The position numbers were made by a program, and so were the translations under genes. The notes under the pieces are model-generated. The model made no database searches and was not told the DNA's origin. It saw nothing but the letters and a program-made list of their open reading frames with translations. A DNA stretch of 64,000 nucleotides from Boseongicola sp. H5. Its GTDB lineage: Bacteria; Pseudomonadota; Alphaproteobacteria; Rhodobacterales; Rhodobacteraceae. Location: positions 124,001 to 188,000 of the forward strand of contig JACNMN010000003.1 in assembly GCA_020622165.1 (NCBI GenBank). The letters are read 5' to 3'. This document shows positions 8,965 to 18,869 of this stretch, piece by piece; positions within the stretch are counted from its first letter, which is position 1; every line of letters starts with the position of its first letter.

Positions 8965-9626
8965 TGCGGCGGACGCTGCGCCGCGTCGCGCTGGCGCCGG
9001 TGCTGATCATCTGCGCGTATCTGGCCGCAGCGATCATCGGCGCGCTGATCCCGGGGCCCGTGGCCGAGATGCCCCGCGACGGGGCGCAAAGCGTCGAGAT
9101 CGGCCTGATCGGGGGCCCGATCCATTACGATTTCCTGCTGCCGGCCACGGCGGAAAGCCGCGCCGCCCTGTCTGACGCGGAGGCCGCGGGCGTTCCCGTC
9201 CGGCACCCGCTGGTGGCGCATTTCCTGGTCGGTTGGGGCGCCCGGGCGTTCTACACCACGGCGGGCAGCTACGCGGACATCACCGGCACCGCGCTGGCCC
9301 GCGCGGTCGCCGGCGACGGCTCGGTTCTGCGGGTGGAGGCGTTGGGCATCGTGCCGCCGGGGTTCGACTATGCCCGGATATCCCTGACGCGGGCGCAATA
9401 CGACGCGCTGCTGGCGGCCATCGCGGCAACCTCCACCGGTGTGCCCGTTCCCGGGGCAAGCTTCACCGAAGCCGACGGATTTCTGGAGGCGCGGGGGCGG
9501 TTTCACATATTTCGCACCTGCAACACCTGGATCGGCACCATGTTGCGCGCCGCCGGCGTGGAGGCCGGGATCTGGACGCCCACACCCTATGCGGTGCGCC
9601 TGTCGCTCTGGTGGCATCAAGGCTGA
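8964..9626 (+). CDS. TIGR02117 / DUF2459 family protein
   Basis: 220 aa with one N-terminal membrane anchor (residues ~8-30) and a periplasmic domain. Features of this family: HYDFLLP near residue 53, VGWGARAFYTT, YDALLAAI and RTCNTWIGTMLRAAGV. The family was originally noted near urease genes in some bacteria, but here it lies over 38 kb from the urease cluster and is coupled to the zinc-finger gene. Function unknown; the conserved His, Cys-Asn and Trp residues resemble a hydrolase active site, but that is only a suggestion. Confidence 0.7.
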   Translation: MRRTLRRVALAPVLIICAYLAAAIIGALIPGPVAEMPRDGAQSVEIGLIGGPIHYDFLLPATAESRAALSDAEAAGVPVRHPLVAHFLVGWGARAFYTTAGSYADITGTALARAVAGDGSVLRVEALGIVPPGFDYARISLTRAQYDALLAAIAATSTGVPVPGASFTEADGFLEARGRFHIFRTCNTWIGTMLRAAGVEAGIWTPTPYAVRLSLWWHQG

Positions 9627-9738
9627 ACCGCAGCGTCGGCGGGCCGCGCCGCCCGCCGACGCCCGGGTCCCCGAAAAAGGCAGTCGCGCAGAGCGCGGCA
9701 CTTGGGTAGAACCAAGAGCATCAGCGTGGGAGACGGCA

Positions 9739-12540
9739 ATGGCGGGCGACAAATTCGGCAAGGGACATCATCTGCACCTCGTGGACGGCTCGGCCTTCAT
9801 CTTTCGCGCCTACCATGCGCTGCCGCCGCTGACGCGCAAATCCGACGGTCTGCCGGTCGGTGCGGTGAGCGGCTTTTGCAACATGATCCACAAGATGATC
9901 GAGGGGAACACCGGCCCCGATGCGCCGACACATGCGGCGGTGGTGTTCGACAAGGGATCGCACACGTTCCGCAATGACATGTACGACCAGTACAAGGCCA
10001 ACCGCGATGAAATGCCCGAGGATCTGCGCCCGCAAATCCCGCTGACGCGGGAGGCCACGCGCGCGTTCAACCTCGCCTGTCTGGAGTTGGAGGGCTACGA
10101 GGCCGACGACATCATCGCCACATTGGCGCGACAGGCGCGCGAGGCGGGCGGGCGCTGCACGATCATTTCGTCGGACAAGGACCTGATGCAGCTTGTCGGT
10201 GGCGGGGTCGAAATGCTGGACGCGATGAAGAACCTGCGCATCGACGCCGAGGGGGTCGAGGCCAAGTTCGGTGTCGGCCCGGACCGGGTGGTGGACGTGC
10301 AGGCGCTGGCGGGCGACAGCGTCGACAACATTCCGGGCGCGCCCGGGATCGGGGTGAAGACCGCCGCGCTTCTGATCAACGAATACGGAGATCTGGAGAC
10401 GCTTCTGTCGCGGGCGGACGAAATCAAGCAGCCCAAGCGGCGCGAGACGCTGATCGAGTTTGCCGAGCAGATCAGATTGTCGAAACGGCTGGTAACGCTC
10501 GACACGGAAACACCGATCGAGGTGACGCTGGAAGAGCTTGAGGTGAAGGACCCCGAGCCGGGCCCGCTGATGGCATTTCTGGCGGAAATGGAGTTTCGGA
10601 CGCTCACCCGCCGGATCGCCGAGCAGATGGGTGTGGAAGCGCCCGAGATCGCCGATACACCCGCCCCCGTGGCCGAGGGCGCGCCGGAAGCCGTGCCGTT
10701 CGACCATTCCGCCTATGAGATCGTGCGCGACATGGCCGCGCTGGAGGCGTGGATCGCCAGGGCCCATGCGGTGGGATATGTCGCGGTCGACACCGAAACC
10801 ACCAGCCTGAACGAGATGACTGCCGATCTGGTGGGGGTATGCCTGTCGACGGAGGCCGGCGGCGCTTGCTACATTCCCGTGGGCCACCGGGAGGGCGGGG
10901 ACGATCTTTTCGGCGGAGAGAAGCGGGTCGAGGGTCAGCTGCCGCTGACCGATGTGCTGGATGCCCTGAAACCGATGCTCGAGGATCTCTCGGTCCTGAA
11001 AATCGGGCAGAACATGAAGTACGACGCCAAGATCCTTGCCCGCTACGGGGTGGATGTGGCGCCCATCGACGATACGATGCTGATGTCCTACGCGATGCAT
11101 GCGGGGCTTCACGGGCACGGCATGGACACGCTCTCGGACCGCTATCTGGGGCATGAGCCGATCCCGATCAAATCCCTCCTGGGAAGCGGCAAATCGCAGA
11201 TCACCTTTGCCGAGGTCGGCATCGCCGATGCGGCGCCCTATGCGGCGGAGGATGCGGATATCACGCTCCGCCTCTGGCAGCAGTTCAAGCCGGCCTTGCA
11301 CCGGGCGCAGGTGACCACGGTCTATGAAACGCTGGAGCGCCCGCTGGTGCCCGTGCTGGCGCGCATGGAGATGGCCGGGATCAAGGTCGACCGCGATACG
11401 CTCAGCCGCATGTCGAACGCGTTCGCGCAGAAAATGGCCGGGCTGGAGCATGAGATCCATGCCTTGGCGGGGACGCCGTTCAACGTAGGCTCGCCCAAGC
11501 AATTGGGCGAGATCCTGTTCGATCAGATGGGGCTGGAGGGGGGCAAGAAGGGCAAGACCGGGGCTTATGCCACGGGCGCCGACGTGCTGGAGGATCTGGC
11601 CGCGCAGGGCCATGATCTGCCCGCGCGGGTGCTGGACTGGCGACAGCTTTCCAAGCTGAAATCGACCTATACCGACGCCCTGCAGGACCATATCAACGCC
11701 GAGACCGGCCGGGTCCACACATCCTATTCCATCGCGGGCGCCAATACCGGGCGGCTGGCCTCGACCGATCCGAACTTGCAGAACATTCCGGTGCGCACCG
11801 AAGAGGGCCGGCGGATCCGGGAGGCGTTTATCGCAGAGCCGGGCAAGGTTCTGGTCTCGCTTGATTATTCACAGATCGAATTGAGGATCCTTGCCCATAT
11901 CGCGGGGATCGACGCGTTGAAACAGGCGTTCAGGGAGGGCCAGGACATCCATGCGATCACTGCATCCGAGATGTTCAACGTGCCGCTTGACGAGATGACG
12001 CCGGATGTGCGCCGGCAGGCAAAGGCGATCAATTTCGGCGTGATCTACGGTATCTCCGGTTTCGGTCTGGCGCGCAATCTGCGCATTCCCCGGGCCGAGG
12101 CCCAGGGTTTCATCGACCGCTATTTCGAGCGGTTCCCCGGTATCCGCGACTACATGGATGCGACCAGGGATTTCGCGAAATCGAACGGCTATGTCCAGAC
12201 GTTGTTTGGCCGCAAGATCCATACGCCTGAGATCAACGCCAAGGGGCCGAAGGCCAGCTTTGCCTATCGTGCGGCGATCAATGCGCCGATTCAGGGCACG
12301 GCGGCCGATGTGATCCGGCGTGCGATGATCCGCATGGAACACGCCATCGAGGGGTGCCCGGCCCGGATGCTTTTGCAGGTGCATGACGAATTGCTGTTCG
12401 AGGTGGAGGAGAACGCAGTGGACGATCTGATCGCCCGCGCCCGCGAGGTGATGGAGGCGGCCGCCGACCCGGCGGTGCGACTTTCGGTGCCGCTGACCGT
12501 GGATGCGGGGCAGGGGGCGAACTGGGCCCAGGCGCATTGA
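9739..12540 (+). CDS. polA: DNA polymerase I
   Basis: 933 aa, normal length. Domains in order: N-terminal 5'-3' exonuclease (residues ~1-300, starting LHLVDGSAFIFRAYHAL), 3'-5' proofreading exonuclease (~350-530) with an intact DxE motif (YVAVDTETTSLNEM), and polymerase domain with motif A (VSLDYSQIELRILAHIAG), motif B (RRQAKAINFGVIYG) and motif C (LLQVHDELLFEV). It fills repair gaps and removes Okazaki primers. ATG 9739 is chosen for GGGAG 6 bases upstream; the frame stays open upstream through the previous gene. A YdeI-like gene follows after 46 bases. Confidence 0.97.
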   Translation: MAGDKFGKGHHLHLVDGSAFIFRAYHALPPLTRKSDGLPVGAVSGFCNMIHKMIEGNTGPDAPTHAAVVFDKGSHTFRNDMYDQYKANRDEMPEDLRPQIPLTREATRAFNLACLELEGYEADDIIATLARQAREAGGRCTIISSDKDLMQLVGGGVEMLDAMKNLRIDAEGVEAKFGVGPDRVVDVQALAGDSVDNIPGAPGIGVKTAALLINEYGDLETLLSRADEIKQPKRRETLIEFAEQIRLSKRLVTLDTETPIEVTLEELEVKDPEPGPLMAFLAEMEFRTLTRRIAEQMGVEAPEIADTPAPVAEGAPEAVPFDHSAYEIVRDMAALEAWIARAHAVGYVAVDTETTSLNEMTADLVGVCLSTEAGGACYIPVGHREGGDDLFGGEKRVEGQLPLTDVLDALKPMLEDLSVLKIGQNMKYDAKILARYGVDVAPIDDTMLMSYAMHAGLHGHGMDTLSDRYLGHEPIPIKSLLGSGKSQITFAEVGIADAAPYAAEDADITLRLWQQFKPALHRAQVTTVYETLERPLVPVLARMEMAGIKVDRDTLSRMSNAFAQKMAGLEHEIHALAGTPFNVGSPKQLGEILFDQMGLEGGKKGKTGAYATGADVLEDLAAQGHDLPARVLDWRQLSKLKSTYTDALQDHINAETGRVHTSYSIAGANTGRLASTDPNLQNIPVRTEEGRRIREAFIAEPGKVLVSLDYSQIELRILAHIAGIDALKQAFREGQDIHAITASEMFNVPLDEMTPDVRRQAKAINFGVIYGISGFGLARNLRIPRAEAQGFIDRYFERFPGIRDYMDATRDFAKSNGYVQTLFGRKIHTPEINAKGPKASFAYRAAINAPIQGTAADVIRRAMIRMEHAIEGCPARMLLQVHDELLFEVEENAVDDLIARAREVMEAAADPAVRLSVPLTVDAGQGANWAQAH

Positions 12541-12586
12541 GGGCCGGGCGCGCAGAGGTGACGCGGGCCCTGCGCCTGCCGCGCGC

Positions 12587-13162
12587 ATGACCGGGCCGGA
12601 GGATACGCCCCTTGTGACCGTCAGGTCGCGCGCGGAGTTGCGTGACTGGCTGGCCCAGAACCATGCTACCGCCAGGACCGCCTGGCTTGCCACCTACAAG
12701 AAACATCACCCCGATTACCTGCCATGGGAGCAGGCGGTGGAAGAGTTGCTGTGCTGGGGCTGGGTCGATGCGCAGGTGGCCGCGCTGGACGCGGACCGGA
12801 TGAAGCACCGCGTGGCCCCCCGCAACGAAAGCTCGGCCTGGTCGGCGGTCAACAAGGAGATCGTGGCGCGGATGCGGGCCGAGGGCCGGATGACGCCGGC
12901 GGGCGAGGCGAAGATCGCCGCCGCGGAGGCCAACGGCATGTGGCAGTTTCTGGACGATGTGGAGCGTCTGGAGGTGCCGGAGGATCTTGCCGAGGCTCTG
13001 GGGCCGCTGATGCCCGTCTGGGACGGCTGGCCGCGCAGTGTGAAACGCGGCACGCTGGAATGGATCAAGACCGCCAAAACCGCGCCGACCCGCATCAGGC
13101 GCGTCGATGAAGTGGTCGAAAGCGCCCGCGCCGGATTGCGGCCCAGCCCGTTCCGGCGATAG
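12587..13162 (+). CDS. YdeI/OmpD-associated family protein
   Basis: 191 aa. Family features are AWLATYKKHH near residue 30, ELLCWGWVDAQV and a C-terminal GTLEWIKTAKTAPTRIRRV. It is a cytoplasmic protein of poorly known role; E. coli YdeI has been linked to peroxide and antimicrobial-peptide tolerance. The start is the first ATG after polA; no strong ribosome site is visible, so translation may depend on readthrough from polA. Confidence 0.7.
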   Translation: MTGPEDTPLVTVRSRAELRDWLAQNHATARTAWLATYKKHHPDYLPWEQAVEELLCWGWVDAQVAALDADRMKHRVAPRNESSAWSAVNKEIVARMRAEGRMTPAGEAKIAAAEANGMWQFLDDVERLEVPEDLAEALGPLMPVWDGWPRSVKRGTLEWIKTAKTAPTRIRRVDEVVESARAGLRPSPFRR

Positions 13163-13238
13163 CGCGACGCCCGGTCAGGCTTGACCCAGCCCCCGCCGCC
13201 CGGTCTGTTCGGTCGCGGGTAGCAAGGGGAGAGCATCC

Positions 13239-14039
13239 ATGGGCACGCTGGTTTCCGTCATCGATGAACAGGGCCCGGTAGTGGAGCTGCGGCTGAACCG
13301 CCCCGAAAAGAAGAACGCGGTCACGCTGGAGCTTCTGGATGAGCTGGTGGAGCTGGGCGAGGCGCTGGCAGACCGGGACGACCTGCGCGCGGTCATCCTG
13401 ACGGGGGAGGGCGGCGATTTCAGCGCCGGGATGGATACAGGCGTTCTGATGCAGATGGCGGGCAAGCTGGATCAGGTGAAGGCCCAGATGCTGGCCCCGC
13501 CCGAGGGCCGGACCGCCAACCGGTTTCAGCGCCCGGCGCAGGTCTGGATGGATCTGCCCGTGCCCGTGATCGCCGCCATCGAGGGCGTGTGTTTCGGCGC
13601 CGGATTGCAGATCGCGCTGGCGGCGGATTTCCGCATTGCCGCCCCGGAGGCCCGGCTGTCGATCATGGAGGCGAAATGGGGCCTGATCCCGGATATGGGC
13701 ATCAGCCTGTCCCTGCCGCGCCTGATGCCGGTGGACCGGGCCAAGGCGCTGATCATGACGGGGCAGGTCTTGTCGGGCGAGGCGGCGCTGGCCGAGGGGC
13801 TGGTGACGCGGGTGGCCGCGGACCCACTGGCCGCCGCGCGGACCCTTGCCGGTGAGCTTGCGGCGAAATCGCCCGACGCGGTGCGCGCGGCGAAGGTGCT
13901 GGCCGATGCGCTCTGGGCCGGGGAGACGGAGGCCGATCTGGCGCTGGAGGCGCGCCTTCAGGCCGGGTTGCTTGGGGCGCCGAACCAGATCGAGACGGTG
14001 ATGGCGCAGATGCAGAAGCGCAAGCCGGACTACCGGTAG
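13239..14039 (+). CDS. Enoyl-CoA hydratase/isomerase family protein (crotonase)
   Basis: 266 aa crotonase fold. The oxyanion-hole segments are visible: GGDFSAGMD (residues ~51-59) and EGVCFGAGLQIALAADFRIA. An acidic residue in SIMEAKWGLIPDMG lies where crotonases carry a catalytic Glu/Asp. Expected to act on acyl-CoA thioesters in fatty-acid or branched-chain catabolism; the exact substrate is undecidable. AGGGGAGAG precedes ATG 13239. A strong hairpin terminator follows. Confidence 0.82.
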   Translation: MGTLVSVIDEQGPVVELRLNRPEKKNAVTLELLDELVELGEALADRDDLRAVILTGEGGDFSAGMDTGVLMQMAGKLDQVKAQMLAPPEGRTANRFQRPAQVWMDLPVPVIAAIEGVCFGAGLQIALAADFRIAAPEARLSIMEAKWGLIPDMGISLSLPRLMPVDRAKALIMTGQVLSGEAALAEGLVTRVAADPLAAARTLAGELAAKSPDAVRAAKVLADALWAGETEADLALEARLQAGLLGAPNQIETVMAQMQKRKPDYR

Positions 14040-14050
14040 CCGGCATCGAA

Positions 14051-14083
14051 ACGGGCAGCGCCGGTTCCGGCGCCGCCCGTTTT
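14051..14083. terminator. Bidirectional hairpin terminator
   Basis: ACGGGC-A-GCGCCGG, a two-base TT loop, then the complementary CCGGCGC-C-GCCCGT and TTT form a ~14-bp stem with one mismatch between two convergent genes. On the minus strand it is preceded by AAA and followed by a short T run, so it can serve the pdh operon as well. Confidence 0.75.
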
Positions 14084-14118
14084 GCAGCAGGTTCTTCCTT
14101 TGCGACCGAAGCCCGCGA

Positions 14119-15468
14119 TCAGGCCAGCATCACCATCGGATTTTCCAGATTGTCGACGATGGCTTGCAGCAGTTCCGCGCCAAGCGCCCCGTCGATGACC
14201 CGGTGATCGACGCTGAGCGTGACCGACATCACGGTGGCCACGGCCAGTTCGCCATCCTTGCCGACGACCGGTTTCTTGACGCCCGCGCCGACCGCAAGGA
14301 TCGCGCCATGGGGTGGATTGATGACCGCGTCGAAATTGTCGATGCCGAACATGCCGAGATTGGAGATCGCGAAGGTGCCGCCCTGATACTCATGCGGTGC
14401 CAGTTTGCGTTCCCGCGCGCGGGCGGCGAGATCCTTCATCTCCGTCGAGAGGGCGGACAGGGATTTCATCTCCGCGTCTTTCAGAACCGGGGTGAACAGG
14501 CCGCCCTCGATGGCGACGGCCACCGCCACATCGGAGGGTTTCAGCCGCAGCATGCGATCGTTGGCCCAGACCGCGTTGGCCGCCGGAACCTGTTGCAGCG
14601 CGTTGGCGCAGGCCTTGATGATGAAATCATTGACGCTGAGTTTCACGCCGCGGGCTTCGAGTTGCTTGTTGAGCTGGCCGCGGAAGGCCAGAAGCGCATC
14701 GAGCTGGATATCCCGGCGCAGGTAGAAATGCGGGATCGTCTGTTTCGCCTCGGTCAGGCGGGCGGCCACGGTCTTGCGCATCCCGTCCAGCTTGACCTCT
14801 TCGAACTCGCGGCCCTCGTACATCTTGAGCACGGTTTCGGTGGCCGGACCGGTGGGCATCGCCCCTCCGGCCGCCGCGGCGGCCGCGGGGGCCGCCGAGG
14901 GCGCGCTGGCGGGCGCGTCCGCCCTGGGGGCGGCGGTGGCGTTTTCCACATCCGATTTCACGATGCGGCCTTTGGGGCCGGACCCTTTGATCGCGGCCAG
15001 GTCAAGGCCCTTGTCCGCCGCGATCCGCCGTGCCAGCGGGCTGGCGAAGATGCGCGCGCCATCGCCCGATGTGGGGGCGGCGGGGGCGGGCGTGGCCTCC
15101 GTCGCGCCACGGCCATGGCCCTTGGCGGGGGCGGTCTGCTCCGATGCCTCCGCCGGTGCGGTCTCCGATGACGTCTCCGCCGGTTTGGGCGCGCTGTCGG
15201 TGCTGCCGATATCGTCCGCGCTTTCGCCATCGGCCAGAAGCACGGCGATGGGGCTGTTGACCTTGACGTTCTCGGTGCCCTCCGCGACGAGGATCTTGCC
15301 GATCACGCCGTCATCCACCGCCTCGAATTCCATCGTGGCCTTGTCGGTCTCGATCTCGGCCAGAAGGTCGCCGGAACTGACCTCGTCGCCCTCCTTGACC
15401 AGCCATTTGGCGAGCGTGCCTTCCTCCATCGTGGGGCTGAGGGCGGGCATCAGAATTTCGGTGGGCAT
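14119..15468 (-). CDS. pdhC: Pyruvate dehydrogenase E2, dihydrolipoyllysine acetyltransferase
   Basis: 449 aa core of the pyruvate dehydrogenase complex; transfers the acetyl group from lipoamide to CoA. An N-terminal lipoyl domain has the lipoyl-lysine motif [10 protein letters not shown] near residue 43; an Ala/Pro-rich linker follows. The peripheral-subunit-binding domain ([17 protein letters not shown]) is at ~130-165, and the catalytic domain ends with [17 protein letters not shown], whose His is the catalytic residue. GGAGAG precedes ATG 15468. It is the last gene of a five-gene operon, separated by 3 bases from the small gene upstream. Confidence 0.95.
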   Translation of the reverse strand: MPTEILMPALSPTMEEGTLAKWLVKEGDEVSSGDLLAEIETDKATMEFEAVDDGVIGKILVAEGTENVKVNSPIAVLLADGESADDIGSTDSAPKPAETSSETAPAEASEQTAPAKGHGRGATEATPAPAAPTSGDGARIFASPLARRIAADKGLDLAAIKGSGPKGRIVKSDVENATAAPRADAPASAPSAAPAAAAAAGGAMPTGPATETVLKMYEGREFEEVKLDGMRKTVAARLTEAKQTIPHFYLRRDIQLDALLAFRGQLNKQLEARGVKLSVNDFIIKACANALQQVPAANAVWANDRMLRLKPSDVAVAVAIEGGLFTPVLKDAEMKSLSALSTEMKDLAARARERKLAPHEYQGGTFAISNLGMFGIDNFDAVINPPHGAILAVGAGVKKPVVGKDGELAVATVMSVTLSVDHRVIDGALGAELLQAIVDNLENPMVMLA

Positions 15469-15471
15469 CGC

Positions 15472-15732
15472 TTAACTCTCCTCTGCCAGCGCCAGGCCGT
15501 CATATGGCGCGCGCGGGGTCTTTCCATTGGCCAGAACGCGGGCCGCATCGACCAGCGCGTGTTGATTGGCCGCAATCCATTCATAGGCTTCGGTGTGGCT
15601 GACACGGGCGTCCCGGCCGTATTTCGAGGACAGGAGCGCATCGCTGACCCACAGTTCGACCGGCGGCTTGCCGTCCAGATCGACGGCGACCCGGTAGGCC
15701 GCTCCGTCTTTGGTTTTGCCAAGCACATCCAT
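15472..15732 (-). CDS. Small protein of unknown function inside the pdh operon
   Basis: 86 aa, no membrane segment, mildly acidic; sequence runs from MDVLGKTKDGAAYRVAVDL to YDGLALAEES. It sits between pdhB and pdhC with 4- and 3-base gaps, so it is surely co-transcribed and probably co-translated with them. No family recognised. Its placement between two complex subunits suggests a role tied to pyruvate dehydrogenase, but nothing in the sequence states one. Confidence 0.7.
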   Translation of the reverse strand: MDVLGKTKDGAAYRVAVDLDGKPPVELWVSDALLSSKYGRDARVSHTEAYEWIAANQHALVDAARVLANGKTPRAPYDGLALAEES

Positions 15733-15736
15733 CCGA

Positions 15737-17131
15737 TCAGCGATAGGTCACTTGCTTCACCGCCGCGATCACCTCGTCGGTGGTGACCAGCGCGTGTTTC
15801 TCAAGATTCGCCGCATAGGGCATCGGCACATCCTTGCCCGTGCAGTTGATCACCGGTGCGTCAAGGTAATCGAAGGCGTTTTCCATGATATAGGCCGACA
15901 GGTGATTGCCGATGGCGCCCACGGGGAAACCTTCCTCCACGGTCACGCAGCGGTTGGTTTTCTGCACGCTCGCGATCACCGTGTCATAGTCGAGCGGGCG
16001 CAGCGTGCGCAGATCGACCACTTCGGCCTCGATCCCATCCTCGGCCAGCTTCTCGGCCGCTTCCAGGGCATAGGTCATGCCGATGCCGAAGCTGACGATG
16101 GTGACATCGCCGCCCTCGCGCCAGATCCGGGCCTTGCCGAAGGGCACGGTGAAATCGTCCATCACCGGCACGTCGAAGCTGCGGCCATACAGGATCTCGT
16201 TTTCCAGAAAGATCACCGGGTTCGGGTCGCGGATCGCCGTTTTCAGCAACCCCTTGGCGTCGGAGGCGGAGTAGGGCATCGCCACTTTCAGGCCCGGAAC
16301 GCTGGAGTACCATGCCGCGTAATCCTGGCTGTGCTGCGCGCCGACGCGCGCGGCGGCGCCGTTGGGCCCCCGGAACACCATCGGTGCCCCCATCTGGCCG
16401 CCGGACATGTAAAGCGTCTTGGCGGCCGAATTGATGATCTGGTCCATCGCCTGCATGGCGAAGTTGAAGGTCATGAACTCTACGATGGGGCGCAGGCCGC
16501 CGAACGCCGCGCCGACGCCGATGCCGGCGAAGCCATGCTCGGTGATCGGCGTGTCGATGACGCGCTTGGCGCCGAACTCGTCCAGCAGCCCCTGGGAGAT
16601 CTTGTAGGCGCCCTGATACTCGGCCACCTCCTCGCCCATCAGGAACACCGTGTCGTCGCGGCGCATTTCCTCGGCCATGGCATCGCGGAGCGCTTCGCGG
16701 ACGGTCGTCTGCTTCACCTCGGTGCCCTCGGGCCAGTCCGGTTCCATCTTCCGCGCCTGGGCCGGCGTCGCGGGGGCGGGGTGGTCCATGCCGGCGGCCG
16801 GCTCATCCTCGGAAGACCGGGCCTTTTCTACCGGCGCCGGCTGCTGCGGCTGCTGGCTGCTTTCCACGGTCGCGCTGTCGGCGTCCTCGCCCTCGTCCAG
16901 CAGCACGGCGATGGGGCTGTTCACCTTCACGCCCTCGGTGCCTTCCTCGACAAGGATCTTGCCCATGACACCTTCGTCCACGGCTTCGAATTCCATCGTC
17001 GCCTTGTCGGTTTCGATTTCGGCCAGAATGTCGCCGGACGAGACGGTATCGCCTTCCTTTACCAGCCATTTGGCCAGCGTGCCTTCCTCCATCGTCGGAG
17101 AGAGCGCCGGCATGAGAATTTCGGTTGCCAT
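15737..17131 (-). CDS. pdhB: Pyruvate dehydrogenase E1 beta subunit with N-terminal lipoyl domain
   Basis: 464 aa, about 130 longer than a plain E1 beta. Residues ~1-80 are a lipoyl domain with [10 protein letters not shown], almost the same as that of E2. A charged Pro/Glu linker follows, then the transketolase-like E1-beta body ([47 protein letters not shown], and a C-terminal AAVKQVTY). With PdhA it decarboxylates pyruvate using thiamine diphosphate. ATG 17131 has AAGGA upstream and starts exactly at the lipoyl domain. Confidence 0.94.
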   Translation of the reverse strand: MATEILMPALSPTMEEGTLAKWLVKEGDTVSSGDILAEIETDKATMEFEAVDEGVMGKILVEEGTEGVKVNSPIAVLLDEGEDADSATVESSQQPQQPAPVEKARSSEDEPAAGMDHPAPATPAQARKMEPDWPEGTEVKQTTVREALRDAMAEEMRRDDTVFLMGEEVAEYQGAYKISQGLLDEFGAKRVIDTPITEHGFAGIGVGAAFGGLRPIVEFMTFNFAMQAMDQIINSAAKTLYMSGGQMGAPMVFRGPNGAAARVGAQHSQDYAAWYSSVPGLKVAMPYSASDAKGLLKTAIRDPNPVIFLENEILYGRSFDVPVMDDFTVPFGKARIWREGGDVTIVSFGIGMTYALEAAEKLAEDGIEAEVVDLRTLRPLDYDTVIASVQKTNRCVTVEEGFPVGAIGNHLSAYIMENAFDYLDAPVINCTGKDVPMPYAANLEKHALVTTDEVIAAVKQVTYR

Positions 17132-17144
17132 GGGTAGTCGTCCT

Positions 17145-17687
17145 TCAGTCGGGCGCGGCGCAGCGGGACGCGAGCGCGCGGATATCGTCGAGCACGAACT
17201 CGGCCCGGGAGCCGGCCATCGGGCCGCCCACAACGAGCGAGGCCGAGGGCGCGTCGTCCCGGGCGGGATGTTCGAGCGTGATGGTGCAGGCGGTGTCGGA
17301 GCAGGTCGCGCCCTGCTGGGTCCAGGAAGCGCGGGTTTCGGGCTCGGTCGTGGTCAGCGTGATATCGACCATCACCGGCTCCGCGCCGTCGCGAAGAAAC
17401 AGGTTGATCTGCGCGATTTCCAGCGTATCGACCGTGCCCATCTCGTTGATGTCGGTGCGGATGCCGGCATAGTCGATCGGGGTGCGGGTCGTGCGCTCGG
17501 CCCCGTCCGAATAGACCTGGGTCATGGTCGCGGTGGCGGTGCAGCCGTCGTTTTCATATCCGAACAGGATCGAACCGTCATTGCTCTGCCCGTTGAGATA
17601 GGACGCCATGCGGGCATCGGTGCTCTGGGCCAAGGCGACCACAGGCACCGCCAGCGCGAGGCCAAGCATCGGGGCGGCACGCATCAT
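17145..17687 (-). CDS. Secreted protein of unknown function inside the pdh operon
   Basis: 180 aa with a cleavable signal peptide ([20 protein letters not shown], cleavage near ALA-QS). The mature part has four cysteines (one before TATATM, two around ATCSDTACT, one near the C-terminus), suiting disulfides in the periplasm. Its ATG overlaps the pdhA stop (ATGA) and it lies 13 bases before pdhB, so translation is coupled to cytoplasmic enzyme genes. No family recognised. A periplasmic product between E1 alpha and E1 beta is unexpected. Confidence 0.7.
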   Translation of the reverse strand: MMRAAPMLGLALAVPVVALAQSTDARMASYLNGQSNDGSILFGYENDGCTATATMTQVYSDGAERTTRTPIDYAGIRTDINEMGTVDTLEIAQINLFLRDGAEPVMVDITLTTTEPETRASWTQQGATCSDTACTITLEHPARDDAPSASLVVGGPMAGSRAEFVLDDIRALASRCAAPD

Positions 17688-18712
17688 GCGGACGCCTCCT
17701 GCGGGACCTCATCGGCATAGATGTCGGTCCAAAGCTCGTCCAGCGCCGGTTCCGGGCTTTCCTTGGCGAACTCCGCCGCCTCGTTCACGATCGCCTTGAT
17801 GTCCTTGTCGATGGCCTTCAGATCGTCCTCGGTCGCGTGTTTGCCCTGCAGGAGCAGCTCGCGCACATGTTCGATCGCGTCGCGTTCCTCGCGCATTTTC
17901 TGAACTTCTTCGCGGGTGCGGTACTTGGCCGGGTCCGACATGGAATGGCCGCGATAGCGGTAGGTCTTGATTTCGAGGATGTAGGGGCCCTTGCCCGCGC
18001 GGCAGTGCGCCACGGCCTTTTCGCCCGCGGCCTTCACGGCCAGCACATCCATCCCGTCCACCTCTTCGCCGGGGATGCCATAGGCCGCCCCGCGTTCCCA
18101 GTAGGATGGCGATTTGGTGGAGCGTTTGGTGGAGGTGCCCATGGCGTACTGGTTGTTCTCGATCACGAAAACCACCGGCAGGTCCCAGAGCTCGGCCATG
18201 TTGTAGGCCTCATAGACCTGCCCCTGGTTGGCCGCGCCATCGCCGAAATAGGTGAAGGTCACGCGATCATTGCCAAGGTACTTGTCGGCGAAGGCGAGGC
18301 CCGCTCCGATCGGCACCTGCGCGGCAACGATGCCATGGCCGCCGTAGAAATGCTTCTCTTTCGAGAACATGTGCATCGAGCCGCCCTTGCCCTTGGAATA
18401 GCCGCCCTCGCGCCCGGTCAATTCGGCCATCACCCCCTTGGGGTCCATGCCGCAGGCGAGCATATGGCCATGGTCGCGGTAGGATGTGACGCGCTTGTCA
18501 CCCTCCTCGGCGGCGGCCTCAAGGCCCACGACGACCGCTTCCTGACCGATATAGAGGTGGCAGAACCCGCCGATCAGGCCCATGCCGTAAAGCTGGCCGG
18601 CCTTTTCCTCGAATCTGCGGATCAGCAGCATCTCGCGGTAATACTCCAGCAGCTCCTCGGCGGAAACATTTGGTTTCGCGGCAGTTTTTGCCGTTGTCTT
18701 CCGTGCGGCCAT
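17684..18712 (-). CDS. pdhA: Pyruvate dehydrogenase E1 alpha subunit
   Basis: 342 aa. The thiamine-diphosphate motif is visible as GDGAANQGQVYEAYNMAELW ... ENNQYAMGTS, and the phosphorylation-loop-like segment YRYRGHSMSDPAKYRTREE is present. Forms the alpha2beta2 E1 with PdhB. ATG 18712 is chosen for GGAGGAG upstream; the frame extends 33 codons further without homologous sequence. First gene of the operon pdhA - secreted unknown - pdhB - small unknown - pdhC. A palindromic element lies about 30 bp upstream. Confidence 0.95.
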   Translation of the reverse strand: MAARKTTAKTAAKPNVSAEELLEYYREMLLIRRFEEKAGQLYGMGLIGGFCHLYIGQEAVVVGLEAAAEEGDKRVTSYRDHGHMLACGMDPKGVMAELTGREGGYSKGKGGSMHMFSKEKHFYGGHGIVAAQVPIGAGLAFADKYLGNDRVTFTYFGDGAANQGQVYEAYNMAELWDLPVVFVIENNQYAMGTSTKRSTKSPSYWERGAAYGIPGEEVDGMDVLAVKAAGEKAVAHCRAGKGPYILEIKTYRYRGHSMSDPAKYRTREEVQKMREERDAIEHVRELLLQGKHATEDDLKAIDKDIKAIVNEAAEFAKESPEPALDELWTDIYADEVPQEASA

Positions 18713-18740
18713 GCGAACGGCTCCTCCAGCCTTGGGCAGA

Positions 18741-18770
18741 TAGTTTAGCGTTGAACTATCGTTAGCAAAG
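18741..18770. promoter_or_regulatory. Candidate operator upstream of pdhA
   Basis: AGTTTAGCGTTGAACT (18741-18756) is an imperfect 16-bp palindrome, followed at once by a second half-site CGTTAGCAAAG (18760-18770). Both share the TTAGCG/GTTAGC core seen upstream of the aldolase and both gap genes. A LacI-type central-carbon regulator such as CceR would be a candidate binder; the assignment is inferred from position and similarity only. Confidence 0.4.
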
Positions 18771-18869
18771 GATTTGAGGAATTGCACCAGTGGAATTCGA
18801 CGTTGCGTCAAAGCGTCGTGCGACGGACGGGTGGCCGTCCGGGCGCGCCATGTGCGGCGGGCATCCGCG

